Below, one piece after another: positions 37,031-44,665 of a stretch of 64,000 nt of DNA. Where the stretch lies: assembly GCF_903772925.1 (NCBI RefSeq), contig NZ_LR812090.1, positions 3,246,599 through 3,310,598 of the forward strand. Reading direction: 5' to 3'. This DNA is from Alteromonas macleodii. Lineage in GTDB: Bacteria; Pseudomonadota; Gammaproteobacteria; Enterobacterales; Alteromonadaceae. Position 1 is the stretch's first letter. Every line of letters starts with the position of its first letter. The translations under genes and the position numbers were made by a program. The notes beneath the pieces are model-generated. The model did not search any database. It worked only from the letters and a program-made list of their open reading frames with translations, and was not told where the DNA came from.

Positions 37031-37627
37031 ATGCGAAGTAGCACTTCAATAGGATGTCACAAAGGGTTTTGGCAACAGAAGTATGGTGTTAAGTCAGCCT
37101 TATTGTTGTTGTTAAGTTTAGCGTTAGTTGTTGGGTGCGCCAGCAAACCTCAAGTCAGTGTAGATGACACGCAAAACTTTGCTGACATTAAAACTTTTTA
37201 TATCCAAGCGCCACTAAACCCTATCAATGAAACTCTCGCTAACCATTTATCTTCAACCATAACCGAGCGCTTGATTACCAAAGGTTTAACACCAACAACA
37301 GAGAACGAGGCCGATGTGTCAGTAGGTTACCTTCCTTCCACCACAACTAAAGAAGATGGAACCACATTAAATTTAGGGTTGGGTACAGGCACCTTTGGGC
37401 GCTCTGGAGGCATTTCTCTCGGCAGTATATTTAGCATACCTGTGGGTGAGCAAACCTCTTTCCAACAAGGTCTTCAAATAGATATAGTAAAAGATGGGAA
37501 GTTTATTTATAGCGCATCGGGCAGCGTTGAACTCGAGTCTAAAGACAGTATTAGTATTCAAAATAAGCTCGATGAACTAGTAACAAGTTTGCTTGAACAA
37601 TATCCAGCAAGAGTTAGTCAGAACTAG
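37031..37627 (+). CDS. DUF4136-type lipoprotein
   Basis: A 198-residue lipoprotein: the hydrophobic stretch ALLLLLSLALVVGC ends in the lipobox VVGC at about residue 36, after an unusually long polar N-terminus. The mature part (FADIKTFYIQAPLNPINETL, then RLITKGLTPTTENEADVSVG) follows the DUF4136 pattern, an envelope family of unknown function. A glycine-rich segment (LGLGTGTFGRSGGISLGS) lies in the middle. GAGAG precedes the ATG. Confidence 0.82.
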   Translation: MRSSTSIGCHKGFWQQKYGVKSALLLLLSLALVVGCASKPQVSVDDTQNFADIKTFYIQAPLNPINETLANHLSSTITERLITKGLTPTTENEADVSVGYLPSTTTKEDGTTLNLGLGTGTFGRSGGISLGSIFSIPVGEQTSFQQGLQIDIVKDGKFIYSASGSVELESKDSISIQNKLDELVTSLLEQYPARVSQN

Positions 37628-37703
37628 CGAAACACATTAATTAAAGTTGAGAACCACGCTGCTCTCTTAAAACAAATACTGACAACACTATAACGTTCGT
37701 AAA

Positions 37704-37726
37704 AAAAGCGCCATAAAGGCGCTTTT
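37704..37726. terminator. Bidirectional terminator
   Basis: A 9-bp stem (37704-37712 with 37718-37726), 5-nt loop, with a T-run on the plus side and the complement of an A-run on the minus side. It separates the convergent DUF4136 and CpxP-like genes. Confidence 0.85.
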
Positions 37727-37748
37727 TACTGATTAAACATGGTCTAAA

Positions 37749-38198
37749 TTAGCTGTGCTGGCGCTGCTTTTTGCCACGTTTCTTTTTCAACTTATCGAAC
37801 TTTTCAAGCTGCTCATCGGTTAGAATGTCCGCCACTTTCATGCGAAGTTCAGCACGCTTAAGAAAACGCGCTTTTACTTTTTCAGCTTTTTGCTCTGCAA
37901 TCGCATTTACCTTTTCTTGATAGTCAGCGTCGTCTGGGTTTAGGCCCGCTAGAGCATTCATTTTTCTGCGCTTACCTTCTTCACCCATTTCGGCTCTTTT
38001 AGCCTGACGCTCTGCTTTAAGCTCGTCTTTCAATGCTTCAAACTGCGCTATTTGCTCATCAGTTAGATCAAGTACTCTTTCCATTTTATGCAAAGGTAGG
38101 AAATCTCCACCTCTACGTTCATCTGAATTCTTACCACCTGCGTAAGCAGTGGTTGCGATACATGCACTTAATAAAACACCGGTAATTAATTTTTTCAT
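37749..38198 (-). CDS. CpxP/Spy-like periplasmic protein
   Basis: A 149-residue exported helical protein: MKKLITGVLLSACIATTAYA signal, then two LTDEQ motifs (LDLTDEQIAQFEALKDEL and ILTDEQLEKFDKLKKK), the hallmark of the CpxP/Spy family of periplasmic chaperones and Cpx inhibitors. Highly charged, with a basic tail. The start at 38198 follows GGAAGATTAAG; the longer form to 38234 is unlikely. It is divergent from a CpxR/CpxA-type pair with a perfect CpxR box between them, so Cpx control and feedback inhibition of the kinase are likely. Confidence 0.87.
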   Translation of the reverse strand: MKKLITGVLLSACIATTAYAGGKNSDERRGGDFLPLHKMERVLDLTDEQIAQFEALKDELKAERQAKRAEMGEEGKRRKMNALAGLNPDDADYQEKVNAIAEQKAEKVKARFLKRAELRMKVADILTDEQLEKFDKLKKKRGKKQRQHS

Positions 38199-38310
38199 CT
38201 TAATCTTCCTACTTGTTTTGCCATGTTTATGCATGACGTTAAAAAATAATGTTGTTTAATCAACGGAATTAAGTATGCGTGAATCAATCGATAAGTAGGG
38301 TTAAGCTAGT

Positions 38311-38325
38311 GTAAAGTTCGGTAAA
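38311..38325. promoter_or_regulatory. CpxR box
   Basis: gtaaa-gttcg-gtaaa is a perfect match to the CpxR consensus GTAAA-N5-GTAAA, lying between the CpxP-like and CpxR-like genes. Confidence 0.82.
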
Positions 38326-38365
38326 GTTGAAAAACACTTTAATTAATAGAGGGTAATATTCGGGC

Positions 38366-39079
38366 ATGGAAAATGACAAAATAAACGTTTTACTCGTCGA
38401 CGATGACAAAGACTTATGTGCCCTACTCCAAGAGTTTTTAGAAGGGGACGGTTTTCGTGTTGACGCAATTCACAGCGGCGATGAAGCAATAGAAACACTA
38501 CTCAACACCGATCAGTACGACACCGTAGTGCTAGATATTATGATGCCTGGGATGTCGGGCCTTGATGTGTTGAAATCAGTAAGAGCCGAAAAGCAAACCC
38601 CTATTCTTATGTTGACAGGTCGTGGTGATGATATTGACCGAATTGTAGGCCTTGAACTGGGTGCTGATGATTACCTTCCTAAGCCTTGTAACCCAAGAGA
38701 ACTTGGCGCTCGTATCCGCGCTATTATCCGAAGAACCCAGTACTTAAAGACAACGCCTGCTGCTTCGCCAAGCGAGCTACATGGTATTCATTTAGATACC
38801 GGCGCACGCCAGGCCACCGTTAATGGGAAATCCGTGGCGTTAACGGGGGCTGAGTTCAACGCACTTAGCTACCTGATGGAGCGTGTAGGACAAACCATTT
38901 CCAAACAGGAGATGACGCAAGAAGTATTGAAACGTCCATTGGAAGCCTACGATAGAGCAATGGATGTTCACGTTAGCCGAATTCGCCAGAAGCTCTCAGC
39001 CGCTGGGGTTACTAACGTTATTCAATCTGTCCGCGGTGTTGGCTATCAAATGCTAACCGTACCTCAGCAAGCAGAATAG
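38366..39079 (+). CDS. cpxR: OmpR-family response regulator, CpxR-like
   Basis: A 237-residue two-domain regulator. The receiver domain (about 1-125) has the acidic pair DDD near residue 12, phospho-acceptor D57 in LDIMMPG and K106 in LPKPCNPREL. The C-terminal winged helix (about 140-232) ends with RIRQKLSAAGVTNVIQSVRG. CpxR responds to misfolded envelope proteins. Identity is supported by the divergent CpxP-like gene, the CpxR box and the following CpxA-like kinase (13 bp gap). Confidence 0.9.
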   Translation: MENDKINVLLVDDDKDLCALLQEFLEGDGFRVDAIHSGDEAIETLLNTDQYDTVVLDIMMPGMSGLDVLKSVRAEKQTPILMLTGRGDDIDRIVGLELGADDYLPKPCNPRELGARIRAIIRRTQYLKTTPAASPSELHGIHLDTGARQATVNGKSVALTGAEFNALSYLMERVGQTISKQEMTQEVLKRPLEAYDRAMDVHVSRIRQKLSAAGVTNVIQSVRGVGYQMLTVPQQAE

Positions 39080-39091
39080 AAGGTTTGGGTA

Positions 39092-40453
39092 ATGATAAGT
39101 AACATCAAATGGTCGGACATAAAAGCCAACTTAGGAATTAAGCGCTTGTTCTGGCGAATTTTTGTTGCTTTTTGGATTGCCAGCTTAGCGGTCATGGCGG
39201 CAACTGGCTACGTCTTAGTAAACGAATACACCTCAAGTAACTATACCAAACGTTTTTTTGACGATGCGACCAATCAGGCAGAAAGAATTGTATGGCGATA
39301 CGAACATGAAACGTTTACTAAAGGCAGGGCTAGAAACGAGATTAAAGAGTGGATTAAACGTAGAAATGGTCGAGAAAACCAGCTAATCCCCATGCTAATA
39401 TCCTCGGTAAATGGCGATACCATTTATCACTACCGCATGAATAAAACGCCTGAGGACCAACGGGTAACACGTGAAATCTATGGCCCTTCAAACACGCAGT
39501 ACATCGTTCAATTAAGACAACCGCAAACGCCGCGAATTTATAAACATGTATTAAGTCGCTTTCAGTCAGTGCAGTTTGTATTTATTTTTTTAGCCTCGGC
39601 ATTAGTAAGTGCCCTACTTAGCTGGAGCATTGTAAAGCCGATTAAGTATTTAGGCGCCTTTAGTCGAAAATACGCCAACGACCAAACAGCGTCGCAGGTT
39701 CCCTCTCAGCTGCTTTCTCGCGGAGACGAATTCAGTGACTTGGCAGCCGATATAAATTTTATGGTTCGTAAAACCGCTGATGCTATAGAGTCCCAGAAAA
39801 GGTTATTGCACGACGTGTCCCATGAATTGCGCGCACCACTAGCTCGGCTTCAAACGTCAGCAGCAATAATCGAACAGCATCAACCAGATAACAAACACGT
39901 TTTGCAGATACACAATGACTGCCATCGAATGGACCAACTCATTCAGCAAATTCTGAACTTTTCAACACTAGAACATACTTCACAGACAGCTGAACCTTGC
40001 GATGTGATTGCGTTAAGCAATCGTGTTTTGGACGATATGGCTATTAACTATCCAGGCATCCCAACTTCACTAGACTTTAGCGAGTCTCGTGAAAACGATG
40101 CAATAATAAACGGGTTTCCAGAAGCGCTACACCAGGCGTTAGACAACATCGTAGGTAATGCGTGTAAGTATTCCGACAAAGGGCAGCCGGTATCTGTAAA
40201 CGTTTCAGCAGATACTGAAAATGTTGTCATTGTTGTTGAAGACAATGGCGTAGGCGTAGATAACAATGAAATTGAAAAGTTGATGCAGCCGTTTTACCGA
40301 GCTGGAAATCAGATGCATACCGAAGGCTTTGGACTGGGTTTAACCATTGCGCTAAAAGCAGTGGAAAAGCATGGCGGAACGCTTGTCATGCAAAGTCCAG
40401 AACAGGGCGGGCTTAGGGTTGAAATTACGTTACCTAAGAACACACCAAATTAA
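39092..40453 (+). CDS. cpxA: Sensor histidine kinase, CpxA-like
   Basis: A 453-residue inner-membrane kinase with two transmembrane helices (about 21-43 and 157-180) around a periplasmic sensor of about 110 residues, a HAMP linker, the phospho-accepting H244 in HDVSHELRAPLARL, and the ATP-binding motifs N (DNIVGNACKYSDKG), G1 (VEDNGVGVD) and G2 (GFGLGLTI). It forms an operon with the CpxR-like gene. The partner proteins and box make the Cpx assignment good. Confidence 0.9.
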   Translation: MISNIKWSDIKANLGIKRLFWRIFVAFWIASLAVMAATGYVLVNEYTSSNYTKRFFDDATNQAERIVWRYEHETFTKGRARNEIKEWIKRRNGRENQLIPMLISSVNGDTIYHYRMNKTPEDQRVTREIYGPSNTQYIVQLRQPQTPRIYKHVLSRFQSVQFVFIFLASALVSALLSWSIVKPIKYLGAFSRKYANDQTASQVPSQLLSRGDEFSDLAADINFMVRKTADAIESQKRLLHDVSHELRAPLARLQTSAAIIEQHQPDNKHVLQIHNDCHRMDQLIQQILNFSTLEHTSQTAEPCDVIALSNRVLDDMAINYPGIPTSLDFSESRENDAIINGFPEALHQALDNIVGNACKYSDKGQPVSVNVSADTENVVIVVEDNGVGVDNNEIEKLMQPFYRAGNQMHTEGFGLGLTIALKAVEKHGGTLVMQSPEQGGLRVEITLPKNTPN

Positions 40454-40638
40454 TTGTGAAACATCTTTTTCTGGAAAGCAGCTTGGACTTATCGATGGCA
40501 CAATGGGTTCACTTGGTAAATGATGGCTTACTGCACAAAATCGATTCCACTACCAAGTTTAACTAGTTACCAAAAATAGAGGAAGTCGACACGAATTAGC
40601 GTTATGCTTGGCGGCATGAAGAAGTGCAGATTAACATA

Positions 40639-42624
40639 ATGGCAACGCAGCAGCCGCTTTCCGTTCAGCAAAACCTTACCATTAGGTTATTGCGTGTATT
40701 AAGGTATAACAAAGCCCGCATCGAACGTGCTCTTACCCTCATGCCTGAAAAGCACAAACCACTTTTTCATGTGCTTCCATTCCTCGTTCATGTAAATCAC
40801 GAAGCGCTTCCTGGTTATATTGCCCCGCTTTCGTCCGGCGAAAGCGTACCTTTTGGCATTAATAACTATTCTTTTAGGCCTGATATAGAAAAAGCACTTT
40901 TAAGGTGTTTCCCTGCTGAGAATCACCTGTTCTCTGATATCAAGCAAATTTGGCCTAGACAGCGAGCCATTGAGTCACTCGTACTTATGGGTAGCGTGGG
41001 CACTATTGCGCAAACCGATGACTCGGACTTCGATTTTTGGGTGTGCATTGAAGGCCATCGCTTTTCAGAAACTGAACTTTCCTTACTACAACAAAAGCTA
41101 ACTGCTATTGAAAAATGGGCGGAACACACCTTTGGCATTGAAGTTCACTTCTTTTTATCAGAGATTGATAAAGTAAAGGAAAATGACTTCGGTATTGCTG
41201 AAGGTGAAAGCGCCGGCTCTGCACAAGCACTGTTTCTAAAAGCAGAATTTTACAACACCAATATTGTAGTAGCTGGCAAGGCGCCCTTCTGGTGGCTTAC
41301 TCCAGAAAAAACCAGCGAAAAGCAATATCAGGCTATTTATAACAGTCTGGAAAAAGGCGGCTCACCAGATTTAGACTGGTTTATGGATTTAGGTCATTTA
41401 GAAAAACTTGATGCCAGTGAGCTGTTTGGTGCAGCCATTTGGCAACTGGGTAAAGCAATGGACTCCCCGTTCAAGTCGGTTTTGAAAATGGCGAAGCTTG
41501 AAGTCTACTTGGCCAATATCACACATGGGCAGCCACTATGTAATCTGCTTAAAAAACATGTTCATCGTGGAGTTGAAGCGCCGGGCCGCGTCACAGACAT
41601 TGACCCTTACGCATTGATGTTTGACGAACTTGTTACCCACTATAAAGCCAACGGACAGCCCGAGGACATTGAGATATTGCAGCAATGCTTGTACTTAAAA
41701 TGTGCATGCCCATTAAGCCAACCGCCTTTTGAGGGAGAAAAAGCAAACTTCAAACGCCGAATTTTAGCGTCCTATGCTAGACAATGGGGATGGAGCCGAA
41801 AACAAATTCACCATTTAGACAACCAACAGGATTGGACGTTTAGTGAGCGTGTACAACTTAGTCGCCGTGTCCATAGTTTTCTTTTGAAGTGCTATCGACG
41901 TATTTCTAAAGAGCTTAGCGACCACCAGCAAGCTATGGACGAAAAGGACATGACAGTGTTGGGCAGGCGTTTAAGTACCTATTACGCAAAAAAAGAAGAT
42001 AAAATAGAATTTCTTCGGCGTGCCTTCGACGAAAGCCTTTATTGCGAAAAAATCACTATCGCTATGCGCCAGCTCAAAAACGGTGATGAAGTATGGTCTG
42101 CCTATGCCGGTGATTTGTTGAGTAAATCCGGAATCATTGATGAAGCACAGAAAATATCCCAAGCGCCTAGTGCGATTGCGCTAATGGTATGGTTGGTTTC
42201 AAGTAAAATAATTGATACTCGCAGTAAAGTTTATCTAGATTATAACTATGGCGAAGTAAGTGAATTAGACCTCAACGACCTTCTCAAGCACTTGTGCAAG
42301 CATTTCCCGCCAGTCAGAGTGTCGTCCCTCCCCCGCAACGACCTACTTGCACCTGAGCGTATAACCGCATGCTTCTCTATTGTGAATTTCCCGACTTTAC
42401 GTCAAAAAGCCACGGTTGAAGATGTAGCAGTAATTTATAAAACGTCTTGGGGAGAAACGTTTTTAAAATTCGGCAATGATGTATTGGATACCTTATGGTA
42501 CGACCTTCAGGAAGTATCTCCTAAGCCATCATGTTACGTAATGGTTCCAAGAGGAAACCAACAATCGCGTATTTTAGGCGAATTTTTAGAGTCAAACGAA
42601 CTCAACTTTAACGTGCTCTACTAA
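40639..42624 (+). CDS. Class I adenylate cyclase-like protein, shorter than CyaA
   Basis: About 661 residues. The segment LVLMGSVGTIAQTDDSDFDFWVCIEG is the nucleotidyltransferase signature of class I adenylate cyclase (GS followed by the metal-binding D-x-D), and FGIEVHFFL with the following acidic residue continues it. The start region (QQNLTIRLLRVLRYNKARI) also matches CyaA. Enterobacterial CyaA has about 850 residues; here the C-terminal regulatory part is much reduced. It may be a second cyclase or a variant with another product. Start: ATG 40639; GTG 40624 is an alternative. No partner gene is adjacent. Confidence 0.82.
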   Translation: MATQQPLSVQQNLTIRLLRVLRYNKARIERALTLMPEKHKPLFHVLPFLVHVNHEALPGYIAPLSSGESVPFGINNYSFRPDIEKALLRCFPAENHLFSDIKQIWPRQRAIESLVLMGSVGTIAQTDDSDFDFWVCIEGHRFSETELSLLQQKLTAIEKWAEHTFGIEVHFFLSEIDKVKENDFGIAEGESAGSAQALFLKAEFYNTNIVVAGKAPFWWLTPEKTSEKQYQAIYNSLEKGGSPDLDWFMDLGHLEKLDASELFGAAIWQLGKAMDSPFKSVLKMAKLEVYLANITHGQPLCNLLKKHVHRGVEAPGRVTDIDPYALMFDELVTHYKANGQPEDIEILQQCLYLKCACPLSQPPFEGEKANFKRRILASYARQWGWSRKQIHHLDNQQDWTFSERVQLSRRVHSFLLKCYRRISKELSDHQQAMDEKDMTVLGRRLSTYYAKKEDKIEFLRRAFDESLYCEKITIAMRQLKNGDEVWSAYAGDLLSKSGIIDEAQKISQAPSAIALMVWLVSSKIIDTRSKVYLDYNYGEVSELDLNDLLKHLCKHFPPVRVSSLPRNDLLAPERITACFSIVNFPTLRQKATVEDVAVIYKTSWGETFLKFGNDVLDTLWYDLQEVSPKPSCYVMVPRGNQQSRILGEFLESNELNFNVLY

Positions 42625-42796
42625 AAAGAACTACACGCTTTTTCTGAACACGTCGTCACGCCCATGCCGACGCCTTGGCTTATTTGTCTCACGTTTTCAG
42701 GCACTCCCCTGATCTAAAGTACGAAAGCACTGAACATATTTCTCTTCTCATACAAAACTGGTTTAAAAGACACACAAAAAAACCTTGCGCTTTAGA

Positions 42797-42810
42797 ATTA
42801 CAAGTGTAAT
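42797..42810. promoter_or_regulatory. BlaI-type operator 1
   Basis: attaca-ag-tgtaat is a perfect dyad with the TACA-N2-TGTA core of BlaI/MecI operators, 40 bp before the repressor gene. Confidence 0.78.
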
Positions 42811-42822
42811 CTAAATATATCG

Positions 42823-42836
42823 ACTACAACTGTAAT
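42823..42836. promoter_or_regulatory. BlaI-type operator 2
   Basis: A second TACA-AC-TGTA dyad (actacaactgtaat), 26 bp from the first centre to centre, next to the repressor start. Two close operators suggest cooperative autorepression. Confidence 0.75.
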
Positions 42837-42849
42837 CAATAAATTAGAT

Positions 42850-43251
42850 ATGGGCACTATGAGTAAAATGTCAGACAAACCCGAAATTTCGAACGCCGAA
42901 TTTGAAGTACTAGACGTACTGTGGGACGACCACCCCGCTACATCAAGTGAAGTGGTTTCACGGTTAAACGATAAGAAAGACTGGCATGAAAAAACCGTCA
43001 AAACACTATTGGGTCGCTTGATAAAAAAGGAAGTATTAGGCTTTGAAAAACAGCAGCGCCAGTACCTTTATTACCCACTGATTGCTCGCGAAGATTATAC
43101 AAGAAAAGAAACGACAAATTTTGTAAGTCGGCTATTTAAAGGGAAAATCGCGCCTATGGTCGCCGGGTTTGCAAATCAAAACTCGCTGTCTAAGCAAGAT
43201 GTGAACGAGCTTAAAGCGCTTATAAAAGAGTGGGAAGAAAATAATGATTGA
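42850..43251 (+). CDS. BlaI/MecI/CopY-family repressor
   Basis: A 133-residue winged-helix repressor: ISNAEFEVLDVLWDDHPATS and HEKTVKTLLGRLIKKEVLGF are the DNA-binding signature, with a C-terminal dimerisation helix. Such repressors are inactivated by cleavage by a partner M56 protease. The partner gene overlaps it by 8 bp. The two operators in front show autoregulation. In-frame starts at 42859 and 42868 are alternatives. Confidence 0.92.
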   Translation: MGTMSKMSDKPEISNAEFEVLDVLWDDHPATSSEVVSRLNDKKDWHEKTVKTLLGRLIKKEVLGFEKQQRQYLYYPLIAREDYTRKETTNFVSRLFKGKIAPMVAGFANQNSLSKQDVNELKALIKEWEENND

Positions 43252-44485
43252 TTGGATTATCGCTCAACAAGGCATTTTGTCGCTCTCGCTCATTTTACTC
43301 ATTGTTTCTGAGCACTTTTTCACATCTAGATTAGGTGCCTCGTTAACGTATAAGCTATGGGCGTTGATACCAGGCAGTTTGATAGTTAATAACCTTCCGC
43401 TGTCGATGGTTAGCATCCCATCAAATAGCTTTTCTCGCTATGTAGTGGGTGTTAAACCTACAGTGAATACTGTTGCGTTCGAAACTTGGTTTACTCTTTG
43501 GGCTATAGGCGCATGCATTATCACTGCCTATGTTTTAGTGCATCATATTTCAACATGGACATCGATAGGGAAGCGACGCGCAATCCACACCAATGCCTAC
43601 TATTCAAGCAAAGCAGCCACCCCTATGCTGTTTGGATTCATCGCGCCAAAAGTGCTTATTCCCTTTTCATTTAAAAGCACGTTTTCAAAGCAGCAACAGA
43701 CACTGATATTGGAACATGAAAACGTTCATCGCAAACATTATGACCACCTGTGGAATACGCTAGCACTCACTATCGCCATTCTATTTTGGTTTAATCCACT
43801 AGTTTGGCTTGCGCTTAAGTCTTTCAGAATAAATCAAGAGCTGGCTTGTGATGATGTAGTACTAAAAAACAAGACAGAGAAGGAAAAACTCACCTATGCA
43901 AAAGCACTTGTGCAGTGTGCCGAGCATTGTTCACGCACTATAACTTTGTACCCAACCTTTGGAGAAAAGACGACTATGATCAAACGTTTAAATGCTATAA
44001 AACAACCTATACGCAGCAATAAAGTACTGGCAGCGAGCGTACTTTCTGTTGCAGCTTTACTGACTATTAATACCGCATTGGCTAACGTGCCACTACCACC
44101 GCCAAAAGCTGAAGCCAACATGGATAAATCAAAAGTTAATGAAGCATCACCCGTTAAACGCGTTCCACCCATCTACCCAGAAAAGGCAGAACAAAATGAG
44201 CTCGAAGGCTTTGTCGTACTGTCTTTCGATATCACTGAAACAGGCGCAACAGATAATGTAAAAGTGGTTAAATCTCAGCCGGCGGGCGTGTTCGATAAAA
44301 GTGCTAAAGTGGCATTAAAACAGTGGGAATATAAACCACGCATTCAAGGTGGCAAAAGCGTCAGACAAACTGGGCTTCTCGTCCAATTAGACTATCAACT
44401 GGGCCCGAAACTCGATACAACGAATGCTGAAAAGAACGCTTCTCCAGATGTAGAGCGTATAATCATTCCGCCAGAAACAAAGTAA
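43244..44485 (+). CDS. M56 (BlaR1-type) membrane protease with C-terminal TonB domain
   Basis: A 413-residue protein with N-terminal membrane helices, a zinc site HEXXH (H158-E159 ... H162 in LEHENVHRKHYDH) and an upstream-facing cytoplasmic protease region, then a transmembrane helix and a periplasmic C-terminal TonB-like domain (PPIYPEKAEQNELEGFVVLS ... ALKQWEYKPRIQGG, about 300-395). It lacks the penicillin-binding sensor domain of BlaR1, so the inducer is not expected to be a beta-lactam. It probably relays an envelope signal and inactivates the BlaI-type repressor, with which it overlaps. Confidence 0.9.
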   Translation: MIDWIIAQQGILSLSLILLIVSEHFFTSRLGASLTYKLWALIPGSLIVNNLPLSMVSIPSNSFSRYVVGVKPTVNTVAFETWFTLWAIGACIITAYVLVHHISTWTSIGKRRAIHTNAYYSSKAATPMLFGFIAPKVLIPFSFKSTFSKQQQTLILEHENVHRKHYDHLWNTLALTIAILFWFNPLVWLALKSFRINQELACDDVVLKNKTEKEKLTYAKALVQCAEHCSRTITLYPTFGEKTTMIKRLNAIKQPIRSNKVLAASVLSVAALLTINTALANVPLPPPKAEANMDKSKVNEASPVKRVPPIYPEKAEQNELEGFVVLSFDITETGATDNVKVVKSQPAGVFDKSAKVALKQWEYKPRIQGGKSVRQTGLLVQLDYQLGPKLDTTNAEKNASPDVERIIIPPETK

Positions 44486-44512
44486 GCAAGGCCAACAATC
44501 AGTCAGAATATT

Positions 44513-44535
44513 AAAAGGAGCACACCGCTCCTTTT
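44513..44535 (+). terminator. Terminator of the BlaI/M56 operon
   Basis: A perfect 9-bp stem (44513-44521 with 44527-44535) with a 5-nt loop and TTTT in the right arm, about 28 bp after the M56 stop. Confidence 0.82.
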
Positions 44536-44665
44536 AGTGTTTTGTTTTAAGCTGAAGTTTTCAATCCATCGTTATAAAAATCTATACTTATTATTAGTTT
44601 AATACTGTTAGCCTAATTAGTATTATTTTGACACCGCAATATGATGAAGAGTATGGAAACTCTTA

